DNA of 64,000 bases from Metabacillus arenae (lineage in GTDB: Bacteria; Bacillota; Bacilli; Bacillales; Bacillaceae), in NCBI RefSeq assembly GCF_014773385.1, contig NZ_JACXAI010000011.1, positions 104,540 through 168,539 of the forward strand, written 5' to 3'. Positions 36,198-45,930 of this stretch are shown here, piece by piece. The position numbers were made by a program, and so were the translations under genes. Positions within the stretch are counted from its first letter, which is position 1, and every line of letters begins with the position of its first letter. The notes under the pieces were generated by a model. That model made no database searches, had not been told where the DNA came from, and saw nothing but the letters and a program-made list of their open reading frames with translations.

Positions 36198-37634
36198 CTA
36201 AGAAATAACTCTATTTGTTTCTTCACTTAAAAATTGCAGGACATGCTGTACGGCCGTTTTTCCTTGGTCTATACAATCAGGGAGTCCGATTCCTTCGTAG
36301 GAAGCTCCAGATAAGAATATTCCGGGGTAGACATCTTTCATTCTGTCTTTAATTCTTTTTATTTTTTCTTTATGTCCTACATGATATTGCGGCATCGCTT
36401 GTTTCCATCTAGTAACATATGCAAAATTAGGTGAATCGACATCAATTGAAATGATTCTTTTTAAATCATCCATGACTGTTTTGATAATAACATCGTCCGG
36501 TTGATCAACGATTGCCTGATCCCCTGGCTTTCCTACATAGGCCCTTAGCATAACTTGATCATCTGGAGTAGTATGCGGCCATTTTTTATGTGTCCATGTA
36601 CAGGCCGTGATCGTGTAATCACTATTTCTCGAAATAACAAAGCCCGTACCCTCTTGATCCATTCTCACGGCGTTTTTAGGAAAAGCCATTGCTACGGTTG
36701 CAACAGAGGTTGAAGGCATTGCTTTAAAGTAATCAAATAGAGCATGATCTTTTAAAATAGCTGGTACAACTGTATGAGGAGCAGCAAGGATGATACTATC
36801 TGACTCCATTTTATCTCCATTGCTTAAAGTAATCTCATACTTGTCATCACTTTTCTTAATGTCAAGCACCTTTGTTCCTTTTAAGAGATTGATATCAGAC
36901 AGGTTTTCTTCGAATGCTTCTATGATCGTTTGAAGTCCGCCTTGAACCGTTTGGAAAATCCCCTTTTTCCGCTCCGCTTTGTATGTCTGATTCGACTTAG
37001 GTGTTGATTTCTTCAATCCCAAAATGAGGCTTCGGTGTTCTTGTTCGACTTTGTAAAATTGCGGGAATGTAGACATGAGGCTTAATTGATCGATGTCTCC
37101 GGCATAGATACCCGATAGAAGCGGTTCAATTAGGTTTTCAACCACTTGATCTCCAAGCCGTCTTCTGAAAAATTGCCCTAAGGATTGATCACCATTTATA
37201 TTTTTTGCAGGTAAAAGAAAATCAGCAGCCGCTCTCGCCTTTCCCCCTACAGAAAATAAACCAGTTGTAACAAACGGCATAATCTGGGTTGGGATCCCCA
37301 TCACAGCCCCTTCTGGCATTGGATGAAGCTTGTCGTTAGCTAGCACATATGATTTCCCTGTTGCATTGTTGACAAGCTTTGATTCTAAACCTAAATCCTT
37401 GACCAGCTGAGGAGCACTCTCTTTTCTTTCCAGAAAGGAGTCCGGTCCTCTCTCAATCGTAAATCCATTTCGGCGAACCGTCTGGATTTTCCCCCCGAGT
37501 CTGGGACTTGCTTCAATCAATGAAAGTTCAACCTCTAATTGCTGATTTTGAATTTCTCGTTTTAAATAATATGCAGCTGAGAGACCTGTCAATCCCCCTC
37601 CGATAATCGTGACATGCTGATTTCTCTTCCTCAT
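36198..37634 (-). CDS. hemY: Coproporphyrinogen III oxidase (HemY/CgoX)
   Basis: The 478-residue flavoenzyme has the FAD dinucleotide motif IIGGGLTGLSAAYYL (10-24), the ERGPDSF segment (about 58-64) and a C-terminal FAD-contact region GASYEGIGLPDCIDQG (about 441-456). In Gram-positive bacteria HemY oxidises coproporphyrinogen III to coproporphyrin III. It is the last gene of a hemE-hemH-hemY cluster in the standard Bacillus order; a terminator-like hairpin separates it from hemH. Confidence 0.95.
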   Translation of the reverse strand: MRKRNQHVTIIGGGLTGLSAAYYLKREIQNQQLEVELSLIEASPRLGGKIQTVRRNGFTIERGPDSFLERKESAPQLVKDLGLESKLVNNATGKSYVLANDKLHPMPEGAVMGIPTQIMPFVTTGLFSVGGKARAAADFLLPAKNINGDQSLGQFFRRRLGDQVVENLIEPLLSGIYAGDIDQLSLMSTFPQFYKVEQEHRSLILGLKKSTPKSNQTYKAERKKGIFQTVQGGLQTIIEAFEENLSDINLLKGTKVLDIKKSDDKYEITLSNGDKMESDSIILAAPHTVVPAILKDHALFDYFKAMPSTSVATVAMAFPKNAVRMDQEGTGFVISRNSDYTITACTWTHKKWPHTTPDDQVMLRAYVGKPGDQAIVDQPDDVIIKTVMDDLKRIISIDVDSPNFAYVTRWKQAMPQYHVGHKEKIKRIKDRMKDVYPGIFLSGASYEGIGLPDCIDQGKTAVQHVLQFLSEETNRVIS

Positions 37635-37703
37635 TGTAATCGCCTTCTTTTATCCCAGACTTAGAAGCTGAAATTTAACTCTACTCTATATAAATATCTA
37701 AAC

Positions 37704-37742
37704 AAACCATCAACTGACTTACTCTGCCTCAGCTGATGGTTT
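37704..37742 (-). terminator. Terminator-like hairpin between hemH and hemY
   Basis: AAACCATCAACTGA pairs with TCAGCTGATGGTTT (one G-U). Partial termination here would lower hemY relative to hemEH. Confidence 0.6.
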
Positions 37743-37757
37743 ATATAAAATAATTCT

Positions 37758-38693
37758 TTATGATTTATTTATCTGTTTTAATACAACTGAAGCCAAACTA
37801 TCGATAAATTCCGGTTTTGCATTTGGCATTTCCGGACGATAGTAGCTTGCGCCAATTTCATCTGTAACAACTTTACATTCAAAGTCATTGTCGTATAATA
37901 CTTCGAGATGATCTGCTACAAACCCAACCGGAGCGTAGATAAACGCACGATAACCATTTTTTTCATACAGATCTTTTGTTAAATCCTGAACATCAGGACC
38001 GAGCCAGGGCTCAGGTGTGTTCCCAGCACTTTGCCAGCCAATCACGTAGTTTTTAATACCGGCTGCTTCTGCAATTAAATCTGCCGTTTCCTGTAATTGA
38101 TCCGGATATGGATCACCTGAGGCAATAATTTTTTCAGGTAAGCTGTGTGCTGACACAACGAGTACAGCTTTTTCTCTTTCTCCACTAGTCATTTTCGCAA
38201 AGGTGTCTCTAACTTGCTTTGCCCAATAATCAATGAATTTAGGCTCTGTGTACCAGCTTTCAACAGAGGTTATCATTGGACCGCCAATTTTTCCGGCTGT
38301 TTCTTTCGCTCTGCCGTTATACGATTTTACGCTAAATGTTGAAAAGTGAGGGGCTAATACAATACTAACCGCTTCCTCAATTCCATCACGATGCATTTGC
38401 TCAACGGCGTCTTCTACAAATGGCTCAATATGCTTTAAGCCAATATACATTTTAAACTCAATATCGTTTTGTACATTATTAAGTCTTTCTTCCAGCTTTT
38501 TTGCTTGATCAAGGGTAATTGCAGCAAGTGGAGAAATTCCGCCAATTGCTTCATAGCGATTCCTTAAATCCTGCAAGCTTTCCTGATCTGGTTTTCGTCC
38601 ATGTCGAATATGGGTATAATACCTTTCGATATCTTCTTCTTTATAAGGAGTTCCATACGCCATAACAAGAAGACCCATTCTTTGTTTTGCCAC
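37758..38693 (-). CDS. hemH: Coproporphyrin ferrochelatase (HemH/CpfC)
   Basis: The 311-residue enzyme inserts Fe(II) into coproporphyrin III. The metal-site residues known from B. subtilis are present at the same numbers: H183 in SAHSLPEK and E264 in DHLEVLYD. The length equals the family (310-311). It sits 124 bp before hemY and 310 bp after hemE. In B. subtilis these genes are almost contiguous, so the hemE-hemH gap is unusual. Confidence 0.96.
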   Translation of the reverse strand: MAKQRMGLLVMAYGTPYKEEDIERYYTHIRHGRKPDQESLQDLRNRYEAIGGISPLAAITLDQAKKLEERLNNVQNDIEFKMYIGLKHIEPFVEDAVEQMHRDGIEEAVSIVLAPHFSTFSVKSYNGRAKETAGKIGGPMITSVESWYTEPKFIDYWAKQVRDTFAKMTSGEREKAVLVVSAHSLPEKIIASGDPYPDQLQETADLIAEAAGIKNYVIGWQSAGNTPEPWLGPDVQDLTKDLYEKNGYRAFIYAPVGFVADHLEVLYDNDFECKVVTDEIGASYYRPEMPNAKPEFIDSLASVVLKQINKS

Positions 38694-39003
38694 TTTCTAC
38701 ACCTCTTTTTATTCCACTCTTAACAGAAGTAAGACTTTCACTGTCTGCAGGTGTCCGATTGGTTCAAGGGACCTTGTGGTCATCCCGTATAGGGACTAAC
38801 CAACAGCCGGGGATTTATTGAAAGAAGACTAAACCAATGACGACTTGTCTTGAACGTCTTCACTAGAACATCCTGTGCGTCTAACCCCGCTGCCTGAACT
38901 CTTCACCTTATTTCCGCGATATAACCGCCAATAATCGACGCTTCCCTTTATTCTCTATTATTTTGTCATTACTTGTCTATTAGTGACAAAAGAAAAGCAC
39001 TAG
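38694..39003 (-). other. Structured spacer between hemE and hemH
   Basis: No ORF is visible. At 38770-38806 two hairpins compete: GGGACC pairs with GGTC..CCC, or GGTCATCCC pairs with GGGACTAACC, enclosed by GATTGGTT/AACCAA. At 38970-39000 TTTTGTCA is repeated inversely as TGACAAAA. These may be processing or attenuation elements. Confidence 0.4.
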
Positions 39004-40062
39004 TTATGCCCTGGTATTTTTTTCTTGGGCAGAATATTCATGAATAAATGCTGTTAATCGCTGCAGAGTCTCTGGCTTAATTTCCGGAAATACGCCATGG
39101 CCTATATTGAAGATGTAACCGTCAGATTTCATACCTTGATCCAATATTTCTTTTGTCCGCTCCTCAATCACTTCCCAAGGTGCCAGAAGAATAGCAGGAT
39201 CCATATTTCCTTGGAGAGATTTTGTCAGGCCGAGGTTCCGCGCTTCTTGAATTGGCAGCCTCCAATCAAGCCCAACAACATCAACCGGAAGGTCATGCCA
39301 TTCTTTTGCTAAATGACTCGCTCCAACTCCGAAAATAATTAAGGGAACTCCTTCCGTTTTTAAAGAAGCAACGATCCTCTCAAGCGCAGGTTTAATAAAT
39401 GTACGGTAGTCAGCTGCATTCAATGCACCTACCCATGAATCAAAAATTTGAAAAGCTTTTGCACCAGCTTTAATTTGCGCTTTAGCATATGTAATCGTCA
39501 TATCTGCCAGCTTCTCCATTAAAAGCTTCCATGCCAGCGGCTCTGCATACATAAATGCTTTCGTTTTATTGTAGTTTTTTGAAGGACCACCTTCAATCAT
39601 ATAGCTTGCCAAAGTAAAAGGAGCTCCAGCAAACCCAATTAATGGGACAGAAAGCTGTTCAGTTGTCAAAAGCTTAATTGTTTCCAAAACGTATGGAACA
39701 TCTTTTTCAGGATTGATTTCCCCGAGTTTATCAACATCAGAAAATGTGCGAATTGGTGTGTCAATAACTGGACCAATTCCTGATTTTATTTCTACGTCAA
39801 CGCCGATAGCAGGAAGCGGAGTCATAATATCTTTATATAGTATAGCTGCATCAACGTTATAGTTTTCGACTGGCAGTCTTGTTACATAAGCACATAATTC
39901 CGGCTGATGAGTTATTTCAAACAAACTGTATTTTTCTTTTAAAGCACGATACTCAGGTTGAGAACGTCCGGCTTGTCTCATATACCATACTGGAACATGG
40001 TCTGCTTTTTCCCCCCGGCAAGCTTTTAAAAAAGTATCGTTAAATTTTTTTGTTTCCACCAA
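39004..40062 (-). CDS. hemE: Uroporphyrinogen decarboxylase
   Basis: The 352-residue TIM-barrel enzyme removes four acetate carboxyl groups from uroporphyrinogen III to form coproporphyrinogen III. The family signatures [16 protein letters not shown] (about 24-39) and [12 protein letters not shown] (about 205) are present. It aligns along its full length with B. subtilis HemE. The ORF opens at TTG 40062, but GTG at 40059 is better placed after AAAGGTGG. It is the first gene of hemEHY. Confidence 0.96.
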   Translation of the reverse strand: MVETKKFNDTFLKACRGEKADHVPVWYMRQAGRSQPEYRALKEKYSLFEITHQPELCAYVTRLPVENYNVDAAILYKDIMTPLPAIGVDVEIKSGIGPVIDTPIRTFSDVDKLGEINPEKDVPYVLETIKLLTTEQLSVPLIGFAGAPFTLASYMIEGGPSKNYNKTKAFMYAEPLAWKLLMEKLADMTITYAKAQIKAGAKAFQIFDSWVGALNAADYRTFIKPALERIVASLKTEGVPLIIFGVGASHLAKEWHDLPVDVVGLDWRLPIQEARNLGLTKSLQGNMDPAILLAPWEVIEERTKEILDQGMKSDGYIFNIGHGVFPEIKPETLQRLTAFIHEYSAQEKNTRA

Positions 40063-40195
40063 TTATCCACCTTTCACCTAACCCTTTAAACCGTTTACTT
40101 TGCTTATTCCACTATACTCTTTTCCAAATTGATTGTATAGTTTAATGGTAAAAGTTCAAAAAATAGACAACACGCGGGTAACCTGACTTAACAAA

Positions 40196-42346
40196 TTATC
40201 TCCGCGAGGTAAACAGGCTTGGTTCTATAAATTGGGAGCCGGGACCTTCTTTTTTTGTTTGGGTATTGTAAGGGACTACTTTATATTTGGCATCATTGAA
40301 CACATTCGCATAAGGGATGTCATATTCTCCCTCACCCTCAACTTCACCGATTAGCTTTTCCTTACTACCATCCTTTTCATAAATACGATAGATGACTCTT
40401 TCATCTTCTTGCTTATCCCATCGCAATGAAACAGTGATTAGACTAAACGCCCTTAAAGAATAGCTAGCACTTAGAGAATCCACAGACGCGAGCCGAATAG
40501 GCTTTTCTAAATCTTTTACACCATCTGGAACTTCAAAAGCAAGGTTGGTTTCGGGATGTGTTTTAGTCAGTATGTCCTTAAACAGTCTGGTTGGATAGCG
40601 GCTTCCTTCAACAAGATACTGATCCTTAGTCGTTTGGTCATATCCCATCCAAATGGACCCTGTCACTTCAGGGGTATAACCAACAAACCAAGCATCCATG
40701 ACAGCTCCATCTTTTCCAGGGTATGAAGTAGTTCCAGTTTTTCCGGCTAAATCACCAAGATATGAACCTGCTTTTGCCGTTCCTTCATTAACGACTCCCT
40801 CAAGCATCCTCGTCATATTCCATGCAGTTTGCTGTGAAAATACTTGAGTTGATTTTTTTTCATGCTTTGCAATTATTTCTTTCTCCTGATTTTTGATTTC
40901 TTTTATAAAATAGGCGCTGTTGTATGCCCCCATCTTCGCGAAGGTGCGATATGCATTCGCCAATTTCAAAGGTGACACACCATTCTTTAGACCCCCGAGT
41001 GAAAGGGCCAAACCGCTGTCTTCAATAGAAAGACCATTTTTCTTTAAATATTCCTTTCCAGTTTCAATGCCAATTTCATTCATTGTCCATACAGCTGCAG
41101 CATTTTTTGAATGAATGAGAGCATCAAACATCGTTACCTCCTTTTCGTATTTGCCATCATAGTTTCTGGGCGAATAGCTTCCATAGGATAACGGCTCATC
41201 TTTCAATAAGGAGTAGGGAGTGAATTTATCTTCCTCCATTGCCGGTCCATAAACGGCTAGAGGCTTAAAAGTTGAACCTGGCTGACGCTGCTTATTTACT
41301 CGATTGTATCCTTTTTGAACATAATCTCTTCCGCCAATTGCTGCTAAGACGCCGCCCGTTTGATTATCTAAAAGCACAAATGCCCCCTGTGCCTTATTAT
41401 CTGTTCCCGGAAAGTATTGTCCGTCTTTAAACATCTCATAGGCTGTTTTTTGTGTAGCTTCGTTGAGAGGTACAACAATCGTATAGCCTCCCCGCATAAG
41501 CTCTTCATTTGAAATTGCATACTTTTGCTCTGCTTCTTCCATGACAAGATCAATATACGGTGCAAGCCATGGTTCCTTTATCGTTTCTTTTATGGAAAGG
41601 CCCAATGTTTTCCCTTGAGCCCTTACGACTTCTTCAGGAGTTAATAGATCCTGCTGCTCCATAAGGGAAAGGACAACATCTCTTCTTTCTTTACTTTTCT
41701 CAGGATTGAGAATTGGCGAATACGTCGAAGGTGCCTTAGGCAAGGCTGCAAGTAAGGCCCCTTCAGAAACAGACAGATCTTTAACATTTTTGTTAAAATA
41801 ATAATTTGCAGCCGCTTGAATTCCATACATGCCATGTCCAAAATATACTTGATTCATATACATTTCGAGCAATTTTTCTTTGCTGTAACGATTCTCAAGG
41901 TTTATGGAAATAACAACCTCTTTTGTCTTTCTAAGTAAGGTTTTTTCATTTGATAGGAACAAATTCTTTGCCAATTGCTGAGTAATAGTACTTCCGCCTT
42001 CTACCTTACTTCCTGACAGTAAATCTTTATAAAGAGCCCGTCCTATTGCCTGAACGTCTATCCCATGGTGTTCATAAAACCGTTTATCTTCAACTGCTAC
42101 AAAAGCCTCCTGAACATGTTCAGGTACTTCATCTATTGATACAGGCTCCCGGTTTTCAACAAATAAACTGGAGATAACATTCCCTTTTTCATCAACTAAA
42201 GTTGAGGCACTATCTAGGACAAGCTTTTTTTCGTCAATTACATAGTTGCCAAGCATAATAATCAGAAGATATCCAAAAAGAGCAACACCAATAGTACTGA
42301 CAATAACAGCTGATGTAATGATCATTTTTCTTTTCATGTTCATCAC
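40196..42346 (-). CDS. pbpF: Class A penicillin-binding protein, PbpF type
   Basis: The 716-residue protein has a membrane anchor at about 7-30, a GT51 glycosyltransferase domain (catalytic Glu in AVEDKRFYEHHG, about 74; GGSTITQQLAKN at about 118) and a transpeptidase domain with SxxK in PGSTFKP (about 356), SKN at about 413 and KTGTT at about 537. It polymerises and cross-links peptidoglycan. Length (B. subtilis PbpF 714) and position beside hemE and hmoB agree. PbpF is linked to spore germ-cell-wall synthesis in B. subtilis. Confidence 0.95.
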   Translation of the reverse strand: MMNMKRKMIITSAVIVSTIGVALFGYLLIIMLGNYVIDEKKLVLDSASTLVDEKGNVISSLFVENREPVSIDEVPEHVQEAFVAVEDKRFYEHHGIDVQAIGRALYKDLLSGSKVEGGSTITQQLAKNLFLSNEKTLLRKTKEVVISINLENRYSKEKLLEMYMNQVYFGHGMYGIQAAANYYFNKNVKDLSVSEGALLAALPKAPSTYSPILNPEKSKERRDVVLSLMEQQDLLTPEEVVRAQGKTLGLSIKETIKEPWLAPYIDLVMEEAEQKYAISNEELMRGGYTIVVPLNEATQKTAYEMFKDGQYFPGTDNKAQGAFVLLDNQTGGVLAAIGGRDYVQKGYNRVNKQRQPGSTFKPLAVYGPAMEEDKFTPYSLLKDEPLSYGSYSPRNYDGKYEKEVTMFDALIHSKNAAAVWTMNEIGIETGKEYLKKNGLSIEDSGLALSLGGLKNGVSPLKLANAYRTFAKMGAYNSAYFIKEIKNQEKEIIAKHEKKSTQVFSQQTAWNMTRMLEGVVNEGTAKAGSYLGDLAGKTGTTSYPGKDGAVMDAWFVGYTPEVTGSIWMGYDQTTKDQYLVEGSRYPTRLFKDILTKTHPETNLAFEVPDGVKDLEKPIRLASVDSLSASYSLRAFSLITVSLRWDKQEDERVIYRIYEKDGSKEKLIGEVEGEGEYDIPYANVFNDAKYKVVPYNTQTKKEGPGSQFIEPSLFTSRR

Positions 42347-42420
42347 CCCTTATAGGTGTAGTATTGTTAAAAATAGGAATGTATATTCTAGATGTGAGAA
42401 GTTAGAGATCGGACTAGAGG

Positions 42421-42447
42421 AAATCAGCGAAAGAGCTGATTTTTTTA
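42421..42447 (+). terminator. Orphan plus-strand terminator
   Basis: AAATCAGC-GAAAGA-GCTGATTTTTTT, a short stem with T7. No plus-strand gene precedes it within several kilobases; it lies between divergent pbpF and hmoB. Confidence 0.6.
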
Positions 42448-42599
42448 ATAACCATGTTATCAGCCACCTTACGAAAAAGCTTTGAAACTAGGTTAATTAA
42501 AAAGTTGAATGACCAATTTATCAGGTACCATTCCTGCTAGATTTAATTTTTGGATGTCTATTTTATAACGATGAAAAAATAGATATTGTTTCCAAACTA

Positions 42600-42609
42600 T
42601 TGTTATAAT
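42600..42609 (+). promoter_or_regulatory. Extended -10 promoter of hmoB
   Basis: TTGTTATAAT contains TGnTATAAT, an extended -10 element, 25 bp before the hmoB ATG; no good -35 box is seen. Confidence 0.5.
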
Positions 42610-42633
42610 GACTTAAAAAGAGGTGAATTGTAA

Positions 42634-43149
<516 letters not shown>

Positions 43150-43161
43150 TGCTTTGCAAAT

Positions 43162-43201
43162 AAAGTGCCAGTCTCCAAAGCTATGGAGCTGACACTTTTT
43201 T
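43162..43201 (+). terminator. Terminator of hmoB
   Basis: AAAGTGCCAGTCTCC pairs with GGAGCTGACACTTTTTT 13 bp after the stop codon. Confidence 0.85.
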
Positions 43202-43341
43202 AGTCATTTATTGCCGTTTGATGACAATATTTCCTAGGAAATGACAAGCTCATTCCTGAATTGATCATTATTTTTCAAAACATTTCACACCTGGGTAATC
43301 CGCTCATAATCTGTATTACACCTAATTATGGAGTGATACGC

Positions 43342-44730
43342 ATGGGCACAGAATTAACAATCATTCATGTTATTTATATGATATTTGTTTTAGGTATTAT
43401 TGGATTTATGGTCATGAGAAGAGATACTACTCTTGTCTGTATTATAGGTATTTTCACAATTGCTGTATTTTCAACCTTTTCTATTAGCCAATCTGTCAGC
43501 AGCTTGTTCAATAGCTTTATTTATGCCATTGTCGAACTTCTCCCAACAATCCTGGTCATTTCCATTATTGTTGCAATGAGCAGACTTCTAACCACAACTG
43601 GTATAAATGAGGTTATGATCTCACCTTTTGCAAGAGTAATTCGCGGTCCTGGCTTTGCATTTTGGACGATCGGTATAGTCATGATGATGATTTCTTTCTT
43701 CTTTTGGCCCTCCCCAGCTGTCGCCCTTATCGGAGCTGTTCTCCTGCCAGTCGCTCTGCGTGCGGGTCTGCCTGCTTTAGGAGTTGCGATGGCCATGAAT
43801 CTATTTGGGCACGGGATTGCTCTATCTGGAGATTTTATTATTCAAGCAGCGCCAAAGCTCACATCTGATGCTGCTGGCTTACCTGTTGGTGAAGTTATAC
43901 AAGCAAGCATTCCTCTAGTGATTGTAATGGGAGCTGTTACAACCGTCACTGCCTATATCTTCTTAAGACGCGATTTAAAGAAGGGTGTTCATTTCCCTGA
44001 TTTAGCCATTAATGGAGAAGAGAAGATAGAAAAGGAAACCTTCCTATCCAACCGTTCAAAACGTTTCTTCTCTCTATTTATTCCCATTCTTTTCGGCTTA
44101 GATGTTTACCTAATGTTCCAGCTCAACTTACAAGGAGGAGATGCCACTGCACTTGTCGGCGGAACAGCACTTATCATTCTTCTGTTTATATCTGTGGCAG
44201 CACACAAACAAAAAAGTTTGGAACAATCAACAAAGTATTTAATTGAAGGATTCCAATTTGGCTTTATAGTATTTGGACCAGTCATTCCAATTGCTGCTTT
44301 CTTCTATTTGGGGGATGCAGGCTTTCAATCTATAATCGGTGAATATTTGCCTGAATCTTCCCAAGGCATTGTAAATGATTTAGGAGCAGCATTAGCCTCA
44401 ATAGTCCCTTTAACCCCTGAAGTTGGGGCAATAACAGTGACAAGTGTGGGTGTGTTGACAGGTCTTGATGGTTCAGGGTTTTCAGGGATTTCGCTTGCAG
44501 GCTCTATTGCCCAATTATTTGCGGCAGCTATCGGTACAGATGCCGCTACTTTGACTGCACTCGGACAGGTAGCAGCTATCTGGGTAGGCGGGGGAACAAT
44601 TATCCCATGGGCTTTAATTCCAGCCGCCGCTATTTGTAAAATAGACCCATTTGAACTCGCACGAAGAAATATACTTCCTGTAGCCATCGGATTGGTGGTA
44701 ACTACTATTGTTGCCATAATTCTTTTATAG
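43342..44730 (+). CDS. Multi-spanning membrane transporter, YhfA-like
   Basis: The ORF is open from 43261, but ATG 43342 follows GGAGTG by eight bases and gives 462 residues, close to B. subtilis YhfA (about 463), a proton/organic-anion-type symporter family member. About 12 hydrophobic segments are seen, with FFWPSPAVALIGAVLLPVA (about 117-135) and a C-terminal WVGGGTIIPWALIPAAAICK stretch. The substrate is unknown. It lies between hmoB and ecsC and has no clear operon partner. Confidence 0.78.
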   Translation: MGTELTIIHVIYMIFVLGIIGFMVMRRDTTLVCIIGIFTIAVFSTFSISQSVSSLFNSFIYAIVELLPTILVISIIVAMSRLLTTTGINEVMISPFARVIRGPGFAFWTIGIVMMMISFFFWPSPAVALIGAVLLPVALRAGLPALGVAMAMNLFGHGIALSGDFIIQAAPKLTSDAAGLPVGEVIQASIPLVIVMGAVTTVTAYIFLRRDLKKGVHFPDLAINGEEKIEKETFLSNRSKRFFSLFIPILFGLDVYLMFQLNLQGGDATALVGGTALIILLFISVAAHKQKSLEQSTKYLIEGFQFGFIVFGPVIPIAAFFYLGDAGFQSIIGEYLPESSQGIVNDLGAALASIVPLTPEVGAITVTSVGVLTGLDGSGFSGISLAGSIAQLFAAAIGTDAATLTALGQVAAIWVGGGTIIPWALIPAAAICKIDPFELARRNILPVAIGLVVTTIVAIILL

Positions 44731-44756
44731 GCCATTTTAGAAATACTTAAGACTCT

Positions 44757-44862
44757 AGTTCTTCGGTGACAAGGTCTGGGGCCCCTAGAGGCAGATTGCT
44801 CTAGGCCGGCAAAGACATCCTTACTTTAAACGTATATACTTTAATTAATTTATGAATTCTGT
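44757..44862 (+). repeat. Diverged dispersed-repeat fragment
   Basis: GTTCTTCGGTGACAAGGTCT and GGCCGGCAAAGAC resemble parts of the 63.6 kb repeat, followed by ACTTTAAACGTATATACTTTAA, reminiscent of its AT-rich tail. Heavily degraded. Confidence 0.5.
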
Positions 44863-44863
44863 C

Positions 44864-45031
44864 TTGAGAACAAAAAACTTGTAAAACAAAATGGCTCGTG
44901 CTATATTACTAGAGCGATGAGCTGAATTGTTTAAGCCGAGAGACATATCCTTTAGGATACGAACGAATGTGGCGTTTGGTCTCTCGCCGCAATACGCATA
45001 AGGCGCCTGTTATTTAAACAGGCGCCTTTCT
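44864..45031 (+). ncRNA. Candidate small RNA downstream of the YhfA-like gene
   Basis: A promoter-like TTGAGA (44864-44869), 17-bp spacer and CAAAAT are followed by about 130 bp with three hairpins: GCTC/GAGC (44894-44922), CGAGAGAC/GTCTCTCG (44937-44986, with inner TATCC/GGATA) and the terminator AGGCGCCTGTT/AACAGGCGCCT with TTTCTAATTT. No ORF is present. It may instead be a 3' untranslated region. No known RNA family was recognised. Confidence 0.4.
45001..45030 (+). terminator. Rho-independent terminator
   Basis: AGGCGCCTGTT-ATTT-AACAGGCGCCT then TTTCTAATTT. The stem would also serve ecsC, which ends 36 bp away on the other strand. Confidence 0.85.
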
Positions 45032-45065
45032 AATTTGATACCTAACCAGCCATACTTAACAGCCT

Positions 45066-45776
45066 CTATTCATTACCATCTTTTATTATTCTTAATCGAA
45101 AGCCATTCATGGCATACTCTCCCAGATGATCTAACAACTTATAATTAGCTACTCCCCCAACTACCGCACCGATGCCAGGTAATAGCTGGAATAGCTTGAC
45201 CAGATCAATAAAATCCCGGTAGTCTTGCTGAAAGACTCTCCAATCAATATTATTTTCGTTCATTTGGTCCCAGGCTTCAATCTTTTCCAAGAGCAGAGGA
45301 CGTTTTTCTTCACTTGAAAAAGCGAGCTGAAAAAGGTGAAGCAAGAAGACTCTTTCCTCGATTTTTTTTGTATTAAAGCCATAAATGCTTGCTGCCTCAA
45401 AAAGAAATTTCATTTTTATGCCAAGTAGTAGAGGAAAATCAGCCAGGCTTAGCGCAAAACCACCTGCCCCTGTTCCTGCACCTTCTATTGCTGCCGCTTT
45501 TTGATATTTTTTCAGTGTCTCAAACACAAGCTTGTCTTTCTCTTCTAGTGAAAGGTTAGACGTATCCTTTTTAAATGTCGTTAGGTTCGAACCATGCAGT
45601 GTAGCCTCCACCATCTTCTTTATACTTTCGGTAACGACTACATGTATTTTTTCCGGAATTTTTTCATTAATTTTATTTTGTACTCTTTTGGACACTCGTT
45701 CAAATACCGATGATTTTCTTAACAGCTTTGTTTTCCACTGTTGAACTTCAAACTCGACCTTTCTTTCATAGCTCAT
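45066..45776 (-). CDS. ecsC: EcsC family protein
   Basis: The 236-residue EcsC protein has a glycine-rich hydrophobic stretch (AAAIEGAGTGAGGFALSLADF, about 94-114), then a helical domain with PGIGAVVGGVANY (about 203-215). Its exact function is unknown. It follows ecsB by 154 bp; in B. subtilis ecsC is the last gene of ecsABC. Confidence 0.9.
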   Translation of the reverse strand: MSYERKVEFEVQQWKTKLLRKSSVFERVSKRVQNKINEKIPEKIHVVVTESIKKMVEATLHGSNLTTFKKDTSNLSLEEKDKLVFETLKKYQKAAAIEGAGTGAGGFALSLADFPLLLGIKMKFLFEAASIYGFNTKKIEERVFLLHLFQLAFSSEEKRPLLLEKIEAWDQMNENNIDWRVFQQDYRDFIDLVKLFQLLPGIGAVVGGVANYKLLDHLGEYAMNGFRLRIIKDGNE

Positions 45777-45930
45777 TATGCCGCTCCTTTTTAAAAGTGT
45801 GCGATTATTGTTATTTTCGTGCTATTTTTCCGGTTTTCATACAATTTTCTAGCTGTAATTATTCATTTACAATTCAACTATTCACAGCAACTTTGCGTTT
45901 ATCCCATTTACATGGATTTAATTTGGTTTT

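Noticed and set aside
44325..44735. 136-codon minus-strand ORF at the end of the YhfA-like gene
   Set aside because: Ala/Pro/Thr-rich shadow of a membrane protein gene; no ribosome site.
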